NCBI RefSeq assembly: GCF_031569985.1
Contig: NZ_JAMQKA010000015.1
Span: forward strand, 67,823 to 131,822
Direction of reading: 5' to 3'
Source: JAMQKA01 sp031569985
Lineage (GTDB): Bacteria; Bacteroidota; Rhodothermia; Balneolales; Balneolaceae
Length of the DNA stretch: 64,000 nucleotides
The translations under genes were made by a program, and so were the position numbers. Below, piece by piece: positions 46,544-55,104 of this stretch; positions within the stretch are counted from its first letter, which is position 1, and the number at the start of each line of letters is the position of its first letter. The notes under the pieces are model-generated. The model ran no database searches, had not been told where the DNA came from, and was given only the letters and a program-made list of their open reading frames with translations.

Positions 46544-49500
46544 ATGAATAATATTATTTCGACTATGGGATACAAAAAGATAAAAGGGGGCATCATTTGC
46601 GTTTGTTTAGGCCTGATGCTGGTAGCAAGCGGATGTTTGCAAAACAAGCAGGACTACGAACGGCTTAGCGACCAGGAAAAACGGAGTGCCGAGCATGCAC
46701 TGGCCGGACTTGAAACGAGGGACGGGCTTAAGACCACACTTTTTGCCTCCGAAGATATGTTGGTCAATCCCACGAATATGGATATTGACGGGGAAGGCCG
46801 CGTGTGGGTGACCGAGGGCTATAACTACCGGCCGAGCCTGAACCCGGAAAACCCAACCAAGACGGATGGCGACCGGATCGTGATTTTAGAGGATACCGAT
46901 GGGGACAGCAAAGCCGACACCAGCAAAGTATTCTACCAGGGCAACGACATCAATGCCGCGCTGGGTATAATGGTGCTGGATAATCGGGTTATTGTGTCGC
47001 GAAGTCCACACGTATTCGTGTTTTATGATGACGATGGTGACGACAAGGCAGATCGGAAAGAAGTAATGTTCAGTGGCATACAGGGCGAGCAGCACGACCA
47101 TGCCGTCCACGCGTTTGTGTTTGGCCCTGATGGCAAGTTCTATTTTAATTTTGGGAATGAAGGGCAGGTACTTAAAGATGCCGATGGTAATATTGTAACC
47201 GATGAATTCGGCAACCCGATAACAGATGAAGGCAATCCATATCGCCAGGGGATGGTGTTCCGCAGTGACCGCGACGGTAGTAACGTGGAAGTGCTGGCTC
47301 ACAATTTCCGGAATAACTACGAAGTAGCCGTTGATTCCTACGGCACGCTCTGGCAGTCCGATAATGACGATGACGGCAACAAAGGGGTACGCATCAATTA
47401 TGTGATGGAGTATGGTAATTATGGCTATACTGACGAAAAAACCGGTGCCGGATGGCGAACGCGTCGCACGGGTATGGCCGAGGATATACCGACCCGACAC
47501 TGGTACCAGAACGATCCCGGTTCCATACCCAACTTGTTGCAGACGGGAGCAGGATCCCCGACCGGAATTTTAGTCTATGAGGGAGATCTGCTGCCAGAGG
47601 TATTTCACAACGAAATGATTCACGCCGACGCGGGACCAAATGTGATCCGTTCCTACCCGGTAGAAAAAGATGGAGCAGGATATACAGCCCACATCGAAGA
47701 TATGCTGAAGGGCAACAAGGATCAGTGGTTCCGTCCCTCAGATGTAACCGTGGCCCCCGATGGTTCAATTTTTGTGGCCGATTGGTATGATCCCGGCGTT
47801 GGAGGACACCAGATGGGTGATCAGCAGCGGGGACGCATCTTCCGAATTGCGCCTGAAGGCTCCGAATACAAGGTGCCCGAGGTTGATCTCAGTACTACCA
47901 CCGGGGCGGTTGAAGCACTCAAGAGTCCCAATATGAACCTGAGGGCCCGTGCTTGGTTGAAACTTCATGAATGGGGAACTGACGCTGAAGAGCAGCTTGT
48001 CAAGCTCTGGGAGTCTGATGATACCCGTTATCGTGCACGAGCGCTTTGGCTGTTGAGCAAGCTTCCCAACAAAGGCATCAGCTACGTAGAGCAAGCATTG
48101 TCTGACAATAATCCAGATATCCGAATCACGGCATTCCGGGCAGCCCGCCAGCTTGAGGTCGATATCATCCCTTACGTTGAGCAACTGGTTGATGACTCAG
48201 CATCTGAGGTCCGGCGCGAAGCAGCCATTGCGTTGCATCACAATGAATCGCAGCGAGCTGCGGGGTTGTGGACCGATCTGGCTATGCAGCATGACGGCAG
48301 TGATCGCTGGTACCTGGAAGCACTGGGTATCGGGGCCGCCGGGCAATGGGATCGTTTCTTTGTAGCATGGTCTGATGCGGTCGGATCAGAATGGAATACC
48401 CCGGCCGGCCGTGATATCATTTGGCGTTCTCGCGCAGAAGCGGCACTGCCTAAATTGGCTTCGATCATTAAAGACCCTCTGGTAAACAGTAATGAAAAAC
48501 CGAAGTATTTCAGGGCATTTCATTTCCATGATTCGCCAGAAAAGAGTGAGCATTTGATAGGCATTTTGCAAGGACAAGGGGACCTGCAAAACCAGCAGGA
48601 GCTAAATCTCATGGCACTTAAGCAGCTTGACCGCTCTGCGCTGCAGCGTTCATCAGTGGTACAGCGAGAACTGGAGAACGCATTGACTGCCGCAAAAGGA
48701 ACGCAAGAGTTTCTTGACCTGGTAGAAAAATTTGAGCTTGAGAACCAGAGCCAGGAACTTCTCACCCTGATGCAGTCTTATCCTGACAGCAGCCTTGGAA
48801 TCAGGGCGTCGCAACTCTCACTGGAATATGGCGGCAGAGAGCTTATCATGTCGGTTTTGGATGAAGGAGCTGAGCAGGATAAAATGAAGGTAATGACCGT
48901 GCTGGGCAATACCTCAACCCCGCGTTCTATTGAGCTGTTGGAGCAGTATTCACTAAATGAACAGAATCAGCTTGCAATGCGTCGCCACGCCATAACAGCA
49001 CTCGGTTCCTCATGGGGTGGGGAGCAGCGACTGGTTGAGCTGGTGAAAAGTGGTATCGTCCCTGAACCACTTCACGCTGCGGCTGCGGAAGGCCTCTCTG
49101 ATTCATGGCGCGGTGATGTACGACAGCTGGCCAAAACACTGACGGGTGAAGCGCAGGAGCAACAAGCCGATCTGCCCCCGGTTACCGAGCTTGTTTCCAA
49201 AGAAGGATCACCAGAGCAAGGGAAGCAAATCTTTGAACAATCATGCCAGATTTGCCACCAGGTAAATGGGCAGGGCACACAGTTTGGACCGGCGCTTTCC
49301 GAAATTGGCTCGAAATTACCCAAGGAGGGGTTGTATGATGCGATCCTTAATCCCAATGGTGGGATCAGTTTTGGATATGAGGGCTACACGCTGACGCTTG
49401 AGGATGGAACTGAAGTAGCCGGTATTATCCAAAGCGAGACGGGTTCAGAGGTTGTACTACTAATGCCGGGCGGATACACCAGTACCTATTCCAAGTCGGA

Positions 49501-49612
49501 AATCAGCGGAAGGGAACAGCTGGAGCGTTCGCTGATGCCGGAAAATCTCCATTCGGGTATGAGCCAGCAGGAGTTGGTAGACCTGGTGGAATACCTTTCA
49601 TCTCTTGAATGA
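46544..49612 (+). CDS. PVC-type dehydrogenase lipoprotein: propeller + HEAT + cytochrome c
   Basis: A 1022-residue lipoprotein with lipobox ASGC (about residue 29). Residues 60-440 form a PQQ-type beta-propeller (MLVNPTNMDIDGEGRVWVTEGYNYRP split by DTDGDSKAD loops, and DGSIFVADWYDPGVGGHQ). HEAT-like repeats occupy about 460-880, and a class I cytochrome c domain follows with heme motif CQICH at about 904 and axial Met candidates later. This is the architecture of the PVC-type CxxCH membrane-bound dehydrogenases common in Planctomycetota/Verrucomicrobiota and carried in some Bacteroidota sugar loci. It should oxidise a carbohydrate outside the cytoplasm and pass electrons to its haem. Confidence 0.88.
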   Translation: MNNIISTMGYKKIKGGIICVCLGLMLVASGCLQNKQDYERLSDQEKRSAEHALAGLETRDGLKTTLFASEDMLVNPTNMDIDGEGRVWVTEGYNYRPSLNPENPTKTDGDRIVILEDTDGDSKADTSKVFYQGNDINAALGIMVLDNRVIVSRSPHVFVFYDDDGDDKADRKEVMFSGIQGEQHDHAVHAFVFGPDGKFYFNFGNEGQVLKDADGNIVTDEFGNPITDEGNPYRQGMVFRSDRDGSNVEVLAHNFRNNYEVAVDSYGTLWQSDNDDDGNKGVRINYVMEYGNYGYTDEKTGAGWRTRRTGMAEDIPTRHWYQNDPGSIPNLLQTGAGSPTGILVYEGDLLPEVFHNEMIHADAGPNVIRSYPVEKDGAGYTAHIEDMLKGNKDQWFRPSDVTVAPDGSIFVADWYDPGVGGHQMGDQQRGRIFRIAPEGSEYKVPEVDLSTTTGAVEALKSPNMNLRARAWLKLHEWGTDAEEQLVKLWESDDTRYRARALWLLSKLPNKGISYVEQALSDNNPDIRITAFRAARQLEVDIIPYVEQLVDDSASEVRREAAIALHHNESQRAAGLWTDLAMQHDGSDRWYLEALGIGAAGQWDRFFVAWSDAVGSEWNTPAGRDIIWRSRAEAALPKLASIIKDPLVNSNEKPKYFRAFHFHDSPEKSEHLIGILQGQGDLQNQQELNLMALKQLDRSALQRSSVVQRELENALTAAKGTQEFLDLVEKFELENQSQELLTLMQSYPDSSLGIRASQLSLEYGGRELIMSVLDEGAEQDKMKVMTVLGNTSTPRSIELLEQYSLNEQNQLAMRRHAITALGSSWGGEQRLVELVKSGIVPEPLHAAAAEGLSDSWRGDVRQLAKTLTGEAQEQQADLPPVTELVSKEGSPEQGKQIFEQSCQICHQVNGQGTQFGPALSEIGSKLPKEGLYDAILNPNGGISFGYEGYTLTLEDGTEVAGIIQSETGSEVVLLMPGGYTSTYSKSEISGREQLERSLMPENLHSGMSQQELVDLVEYLSSLE

Positions 49613-49697
49613 AAATATTCAATTAACTAATTAGGAGATAAGTCAAAGAATTATTTTATACCTGGAAATTTGTCATTCATAACATAAATCAAGTACA

Positions 49698-50576
49698 ATG
49701 GATATTTCTCGAAGAAATGCACTAAAGAAAATTGGGGCGGTCGTTGGTTCAAGCTCGCTTGTTGGATGGCTTGGCAGCGTCAAGGAGACCGAAGATATAC
49801 TCGGCAAAGAACTAAAGGGAAAAGTTAACCACTCGGTATGCAAGTGGTGTTATGACGAGATTCCCTTGGATGAATTCTGTAAAGCTGCCAAAGAGATCGG
49901 GCTCAAATCTGTGGAGCTTGTGGGACCAGATGGATGGCCTACCCTTAAAAAGCACGGCCTGACCTGCGCTATGCCTTGGGGAGCTGGCAAGGGAATTACG
50001 GAGGGGTTTAATAATCCCGATCTGCATGATGAATTGATAGCCAGCTACGAAGAAGTAATTCCACAAGCGGCCGAAGCGGGCTTGGACAAAATTATATGCT
50101 TCTCCGGTAATCGCAATGGTATGGATGACCAAGTGGGGCTGGAAAATTGCGCCGAAGGACTGAAACGACTGATGCCCACAGCCGAAAAACATGGTGTAAC
50201 CGTCTGTATGGAACTGCTGAACAGCAAAGTTGATCATCCCGACTACATGTGCGACCACACGAACTGGGGCGTAGATCTTTGCAAGCGTGTGGGCTCCGAC
50301 CGGTTCAAACTGCTTTACGATATCTATCACATGCAGATTATGGAAGGCGACGTCATCCGTACCATTCGAGAAAATCACCAGTACATTGCGCACTATCACA
50401 CTGGCGGCGTTCCCGGGCGTAATGAAATTGATGAGACCCAGGAGCTTTATTATCCAGCTATCGTGAAAGCAATCCTGGACACTGGCTACACCGGGTTTAT
50501 CGGGCAAGAATTTATTCCGACGTGGGATGATGAACTTGAGGCGCTCAAACAAGGCGTGGAAATCTGTGATGTATAG
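49698..50576 (+). CDS. Hydroxypyruvate isomerase-like TIM-barrel protein (Tat signal)
   Basis: A 292-residue AP-endonuclease-2/xylose-isomerase-like TIM barrel close to hydroxypyruvate isomerase. The active-site glutamates fit VCMELLNSKVDHPDY (about 175) and GFIGQEFIPTWD (about 270), with metal-site His/Asp in LLYDIYHMQIMEGDV. The N-terminus (SRRNALKKIGAVVGSSSLVG) reads as a twin-arginine signal, placing the enzyme in the periplasm. Such proteins isomerise or epimerise sugar derivatives and commonly accompany PVC-type dehydrogenases. It lies 85 bases after the cytochrome gene. Confidence 0.85.
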   Translation: MDISRRNALKKIGAVVGSSSLVGWLGSVKETEDILGKELKGKVNHSVCKWCYDEIPLDEFCKAAKEIGLKSVELVGPDGWPTLKKHGLTCAMPWGAGKGITEGFNNPDLHDELIASYEEVIPQAAEAGLDKIICFSGNRNGMDDQVGLENCAEGLKRLMPTAEKHGVTVCMELLNSKVDHPDYMCDHTNWGVDLCKRVGSDRFKLLYDIYHMQIMEGDVIRTIRENHQYIAHYHTGGVPGRNEIDETQELYYPAIVKAILDTGYTGFIGQEFIPTWDDELEALKQGVEICDV

Positions 50577-50694
50577 AAATTGGCAATAACAGTAGGTAGA
50601 ATACTTATAGCCACTAATTTTTCTTAAGGGAGGGTTTTGTACCTGGGCCTATAACTTTTGTTTGAAGCTACTGTCTTTTCGAATATGTGACCCT

Positions 50695-52416
50695 ATGGAT
50701 CGACAAGAATTTCTAACATTGCTGGGTTTTGGAGGTCTTATGTCACCCTCATTGCCCGGTTTCTCTGATGAGTTGTTTACCGTCGCTGCTGATGGGACTA
50801 ATCCGGTAGGGGAAAATGAATTTTCTGCTGAAGTTATTATTGCAGGAGGAGGCTTGGGTGGCTGTGCTGCCGCACTGGCCTCTTTGCGCAATGGTCTGTC
50901 AGTTATTATGACAGAGGAGACCGAATGGATAGGTGGGCAGCTTACCCAGCAGGGGGTACCGCCCGACGAGCACCAGTGGATTGAATCTCACGGTGCTACA
51001 AAACTCTACCGGAAGTTGCGAACAGAAATTCGCAATTATTACAGGCAGTATTATCCCCTTGTCGAGGAGGCCAGAAATCAACAGGATCTGAATCCCGGGA
51101 ATTGTGCTGTATCCCGGATTGGACACGAACCACGTGTTGCACTGGCTGTACTGTATCAAATGTTTGCACCTTACCTCAGTTCAGGCAAGTTAACTCTGCT
51201 AATTAAACACAAAATTACGGGAGCTGATGTTTCTGGTGATTTCGTAAGGACAATCGAAGCTACATCTCGCAAAAGTGGGGAAAAGAAACTGCTCTCAAGC
51301 CCTTACTTTGTAGATGCAACGGAACTTGGGGAACTTCTTCCCCGAACCGGAACTGAATACGTCACCGGTGCAGAATCAAAAGCGGAAACCGGGGAATTGC
51401 ATGCTGCTGATACCGTAGATCACGGGAATCAACAGGCACCAACATGGTGTTTTGCTATGGATTATGTGCCGGGCACAGAAAATTTGATTGAAAAGCCTGA
51501 GGAATATGAATTTTGGCGTGATTACGTACCGGATTTAACTCCTCCATGGCCCGGAAAGTTGTTGAGCCTGACCTACTCCAATCCTGCTACGCTTGAACCA
51601 AGAACACTTGGATTCCATCCTTATGACACCCCTCCAGATGATAAATTTAATTTGTGGATATACCGTCGCATCATAGATAGAAATAACTTCAAGAAAGGGT
51701 TTTATCCAGGTGATATTACAATCGTCAACTGGCCACAAAATGATTTTCTGCTTGGAAATCTGGTAGATGTAAGCGACGAGGTATTTGAAAAACATTTATA
51801 CCAAGCCAGGCAACTAAGCTTATCTCTTTTTTACTGGTTACAAACGGAAGTGCCCAGGCCGGATGGAGGTCAGGGGTGGCCGGGATTAAGGCTTCGTGGT
51901 GATGTAATGGGTACAGGTGATGGATTAGCCAAGTATCCCTATATCCGGGAGTCTCGACGAATAAAAGCCGTTTTTACAGTCTTGGAGGAGCATGTAGGGC
52001 GCGAAAACCGTGCTATGGTAACGGGTATGGAACCGGCTAATGTTGAGGCCGCGAAATTTTATGATAGCGTTGGTGTTGGATATTATCGAATAGACTTGCA
52101 TCCAAGTAGCGCCGGAGATAATTATATCGATTTTGAATCCCTTCCTTTTCAAATACCACTGGGGGCTTTATTACCGCAAAGAATAAATAATCTGCTCCCT
52201 GCGAATAAAAATATCGGAACTACTCATATTACAAATGGTTGTTACAGGCTGCATCCCGTTGAATGGAACATTGGGGAATCGGTTGGTATGCTGGTAGCAT
52301 TTGCTTTGGATAAAAAAGTGCCGCCACGTGAGATTCGGGCAGATACCAAACTATTGGAGGAGTTTCAGAAGTTCATCCGTTCCCAGGGTATTGAAACCGA
52401 TTGGCCCAAGAAATAG
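50695..52416 (+). CDS. FAD-dependent oxidoreductase (PF12831 type)
   Basis: A flavoprotein of 573 residues from the ATG at 50695; a TTG at 50662 would add 11. The N-terminal stretch (MDRQEFLTLLGFGGLMSPSLPG) looks like an export signal without the twin arginines. The FAD fold follows as EVIIAGGGLGGCAAALASL (about 43-61) and WIGGQLTQQGVPPDEH (about 80-95). The C-terminus has LLPANKNIGTTHITNGCYRLHPVEWNIGES, shown here as the FAD-contact block RLHPVEWNIGESVG. This family is frequent in polysaccharide/glycoside loci and probably oxidises a sugar. It precedes eboD by 156 bases. Confidence 0.83.
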   Translation: MDRQEFLTLLGFGGLMSPSLPGFSDELFTVAADGTNPVGENEFSAEVIIAGGGLGGCAAALASLRNGLSVIMTEETEWIGGQLTQQGVPPDEHQWIESHGATKLYRKLRTEIRNYYRQYYPLVEEARNQQDLNPGNCAVSRIGHEPRVALAVLYQMFAPYLSSGKLTLLIKHKITGADVSGDFVRTIEATSRKSGEKKLLSSPYFVDATELGELLPRTGTEYVTGAESKAETGELHAADTVDHGNQQAPTWCFAMDYVPGTENLIEKPEEYEFWRDYVPDLTPPWPGKLLSLTYSNPATLEPRTLGFHPYDTPPDDKFNLWIYRRIIDRNNFKKGFYPGDITIVNWPQNDFLLGNLVDVSDEVFEKHLYQARQLSLSLFYWLQTEVPRPDGGQGWPGLRLRGDVMGTGDGLAKYPYIRESRRIKAVFTVLEEHVGRENRAMVTGMEPANVEAAKFYDSVGVGYYRIDLHPSSAGDNYIDFESLPFQIPLGALLPQRINNLLPANKNIGTTHITNGCYRLHPVEWNIGESVGMLVAFALDKKVPPREIRADTKLLEEFQKFIRSQGIETDWPKK

Positions 52417-52572
52417 AGGTTCGCTTTATGTCAACTCTCTACCAATTTTTAATAGATTATTAAAATAAAACAATCATTTACAACTAGAATCCGTTTGTTT
52501 TGTGTAGTTGGAATTAATATATACATCTTCAACTTTCAAAACTCTGATATTGAATAATAGAATTGCGTACGT

Positions 52573-53760
52573 ATGCCTCGAAAGCACAAGGTAATTAAAC
52601 AGGAGTTCCAGGTATCTTTTAATTACGATGTTTGTTTTACGAAAGATCTTTTTGATCCGACCAATGCGTTGTTTGCCAATCTGATCCAGTCGGCCTCACC
52701 AAAGGTGGCCAGGAAAGTGTTGTTCGTTTTTGATGAGGGAATGTACAGTCATCACCCCGATCTTTTTGAGCAAATCCGGAAATATGCTGCAGAGCACGAA
52801 GATGTTTTTACCTTGGTTGATAACCTTATCACAATTCCCGGGGGAGAGGCGGCAAAAAATGATTCCACACATGTGGACTGTATACACAAAGCGATCAATG
52901 ATGCCAACCTCGACCGGCATTCTTATGTCACAATTATTGGGGGAGGGGCGGTAATCGATACGGCGGGTTATGCTGCTGCCACGGCTCACCGCGGCATTCG
53001 CACAATCAGGGTGCCAACGACGGTGCTGGCTCAGAATGATGCAGCTGTAGGCGTCAAAAATGGGATCAATGCATTTGGAAAGAAGAACTTCCTGGGTACG
53101 TTTGTGCCGCCGTTTGCGGTTATCAACGATGTTAACTTTTTGGAAACACTGGATCAGCGCGACTGGCGGTCTGGCATTTCTGAAGCGATAAAAGTCGCAC
53201 TGCTTAAAGATGCCGACTTTTTCAGTTTCCTGGAAGAACATGCCAAGCGGTTGAACCGGAGGGAAGAAGAACCAATGCAGGAGTTGATTTACCGCTGTGC
53301 GGAATTGCACCTGGATCATATCGCTACTTCCGGCGACCCGTTTGAGATGGGCTCATCCCGTCCGCTGGATTTTGGCCACTGGGCCGCGCACAAACTGGAG
53401 CAGCTCACCAACTATGAACTCCGTCATGGGGAAGCAGTGGCAATCGGTATTGCCCTCGATGTGACCTATTCCTACCTGGATGGACTGCTTTCGGAGCAGG
53501 AGTGGGAAAAGGTTCTAAATACTTTTAAAGCATGTGGATTTAATCTCTATGTCCCGGAGCTGCAGAATAAGCTGGATCAACCGGAACACGAAGAATCGAT
53601 TTTCCGGGGACTTGAGGAATTTCGAGAACACCTTGGCGGCGAACTTACCATCATGCTGTTGGAGGAGATCGGTAAAGGGATCGAAGTCCACGAAGTAGAT
53701 TACGACCTTTTCCGTGAAGCGATCTCTAAGTTGGAAACCTACGAAAAGCAACCCGTTTAA
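52573..53760 (+). CDS. eboD: EboD, 3-dehydroquinate synthase-like cyclase
   Basis: A 395-residue sugar-phosphate cyclase family protein. NAD-binding text PGGEAAKN (about 93), IIGGGAVIDTAGYAAATAHRG (split as GGGAVIDTAG and AATAHRGIRTIRVPTTVLAQND) and VGVKNGINAFGKKNFLG match DHQS-type enzymes. The zinc ligands are plausible as Glu in SGISEAIKVALLKD, His in RPLDFGHWAAHKL and His in LRHGEAVAIGI. In an ebo context it is the EboD cyclase rather than AroB; substitutions in the canonical GGKTGVN loop (VGVKNGIN) agree. Substrate unknown. It opens the rightward half-cluster. Confidence 0.9.
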   Translation: MPRKHKVIKQEFQVSFNYDVCFTKDLFDPTNALFANLIQSASPKVARKVLFVFDEGMYSHHPDLFEQIRKYAAEHEDVFTLVDNLITIPGGEAAKNDSTHVDCIHKAINDANLDRHSYVTIIGGGAVIDTAGYAAATAHRGIRTIRVPTTVLAQNDAAVGVKNGINAFGKKNFLGTFVPPFAVINDVNFLETLDQRDWRSGISEAIKVALLKDADFFSFLEEHAKRLNRREEEPMQELIYRCAELHLDHIATSGDPFEMGSSRPLDFGHWAAHKLEQLTNYELRHGEAVAIGIALDVTYSYLDGLLSEQEWEKVLNTFKACGFNLYVPELQNKLDQPEHEESIFRGLEEFREHLGGELTIMLLEEIGKGIEVHEVDYDLFREAISKLETYEKQPV

Positions 53761-53823
53761 CGTATTTCGTACTGCGTATTTGACGTAGCTTTTTTCAGAG
53801 GCTCGAAACCAATACGAAATACG
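53761..53823. repeat. Inverted repeat between eboD and eboE
   Basis: CGTATTTCGTA at 53761-53771 is perfectly complementary to TACGAAATACG at 53813-53823. The repeat begins directly at the eboD stop codon and spans 63 bp with an internal T-run. It may be a repeat remnant or a weak attenuator inside the eboDEF unit. Confidence 0.6.
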
Positions 53824-53861
53824 CAATAGTATTAGTAAATGAAATAAACACCACATATTTA

Positions 53862-55061
53862 ATGAAGGTTGGCAAAGATCAGGACAAACACCTTACCTAT
53901 TGCACAAACATTCATCCCGGGGAATCCTGGGAGGAAGTTTTAATCCAGCTCAAAGCCAATCTACCGGAGCTTAAAAGCAGGCTTTCCCCGGATAAATCGT
54001 TTGGTGTGGGCCTCCGACTCTCTGAAGAGGCTGCCGGGGACTTGTTGGAAGGGGATCGGCTGGAATCCTTCAAAGAATGGCTGGAGGAAGAAAATCTATA
54101 CGTGTTTACCATGAACGGTTTTCCCTACGGCAGTTTCCATGGTGAACGCGTTAAAGATAACGTCTATAAGCCGGATTGGACTGATCGAAAGCGCCTGGAA
54201 TACACGATAAACCTGGCTGAAATTTTGGCTGAGCTGTTGCCTGAAGATATCGACGGCGGTATCTCAACGTCTCCACTTTCATATAAGCCGTGGCTGGAGG
54301 AGGTGGAATATGAGGAGGTTTTTCGCATTTCGAGTCGCCATTTGGCTGAGGTGGCGTTCAAGCTGGCACAGATTGAGCAGCAGCAGGGCAAAGAGTTGCA
54401 TATCGATATTGAACCCGAGCCCGATTGCCTGATAGAGAATACTCAAGAAACCGTCGATTTTTTCCAACATTGGCTATTTAAAGCCGGGGCGGCACAACTG
54501 GCGGTCGACCATTCATTCTCTCAAGAGGAGGCCGTAAATCTTCTGAAGCGTCATATACGCGTATGCTATGATACCTGCCATTTTGCTGTGGAGTATGAGG
54601 ATCCGAAAGAGGCGATTGAGCAGTTCAGGGATGCCGGCATTAAAATCGGGAAAGTGCAGATAAGCGCAGCCCTTAAGGTAGCTTTTGATGATAACTATGA
54701 CAGGGTTTCCTCAAAGCTCAAACAGTTTGAAGAGGATACCTACCTGCACCAGGTTATTGAGCGAAATTCCGAGGATTCTCTTAAGCATTATCCGGATCTC
54801 GGAGAGGCACTTTTTGCCGATATAAATACAGAAGTCAATGAGTGGCGCATCCACTTTCATGTCCCTATTTTTGTGGATCAATTTGACATGCTCAGCTCTA
54901 CCCAGGATGATATCGTCCACAGTCTCGAGCTGTTTCGTGATGATGAATGCTCCCATTTTGAGATTGAGACCTATACCTGGGATGTGTTGCCCCCGGAGCT
55001 CAAAGAGAATATCCGGGACTCGATCGAGCGGGAATACCGCTGGACGCTGGAACAGTTCTAA
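53862..55061 (+). CDS. eboE: EboE, metabolite traffic protein (TIM barrel)
   Basis: A 399-residue xylose-isomerase-like TIM-barrel protein with EboE landmarks: CTNIHPGESWEEV at residues 10-22, FTMNGFPYGSFHGERVKDNVY split around NGFPYG (about 88), DGGISTSPLSYKPW (about 134), LHIDIEPEPDCLIEN (about 180), VCYDTCHFAVEYEDP (about 228), and HFHVPIF (about 330). Acidic and histidine residues in the middle blocks suit a metal site. EboE is required for the ebo export phenotype in other bacteria, but its chemistry is not known. It follows eboD after a repeat-containing gap of 101 bases. Confidence 0.9.
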   Translation: MKVGKDQDKHLTYCTNIHPGESWEEVLIQLKANLPELKSRLSPDKSFGVGLRLSEEAAGDLLEGDRLESFKEWLEEENLYVFTMNGFPYGSFHGERVKDNVYKPDWTDRKRLEYTINLAEILAELLPEDIDGGISTSPLSYKPWLEEVEYEEVFRISSRHLAEVAFKLAQIEQQQGKELHIDIEPEPDCLIENTQETVDFFQHWLFKAGAAQLAVDHSFSQEEAVNLLKRHIRVCYDTCHFAVEYEDPKEAIEQFRDAGIKIGKVQISAALKVAFDDNYDRVSSKLKQFEEDTYLHQVIERNSEDSLKHYPDLGEALFADINTEVNEWRIHFHVPIFVDQFDMLSSTQDDIVHSLELFRDDECSHFEIETYTWDVLPPELKENIRDSIEREYRWTLEQF

Positions 55062-55104
55062 TCCACAGCCAATTTAGAAACATGAAGCCCAAAGAACTCC
55101 GGTA

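Noticed and set aside
52573..53760. Shikimate-pathway AroB
   Set aside because: The canonical GGKTGVN loop reads VGVKNGIN and the gene is followed by eboE and eboF, so the ebo-type cyclase is the better reading.
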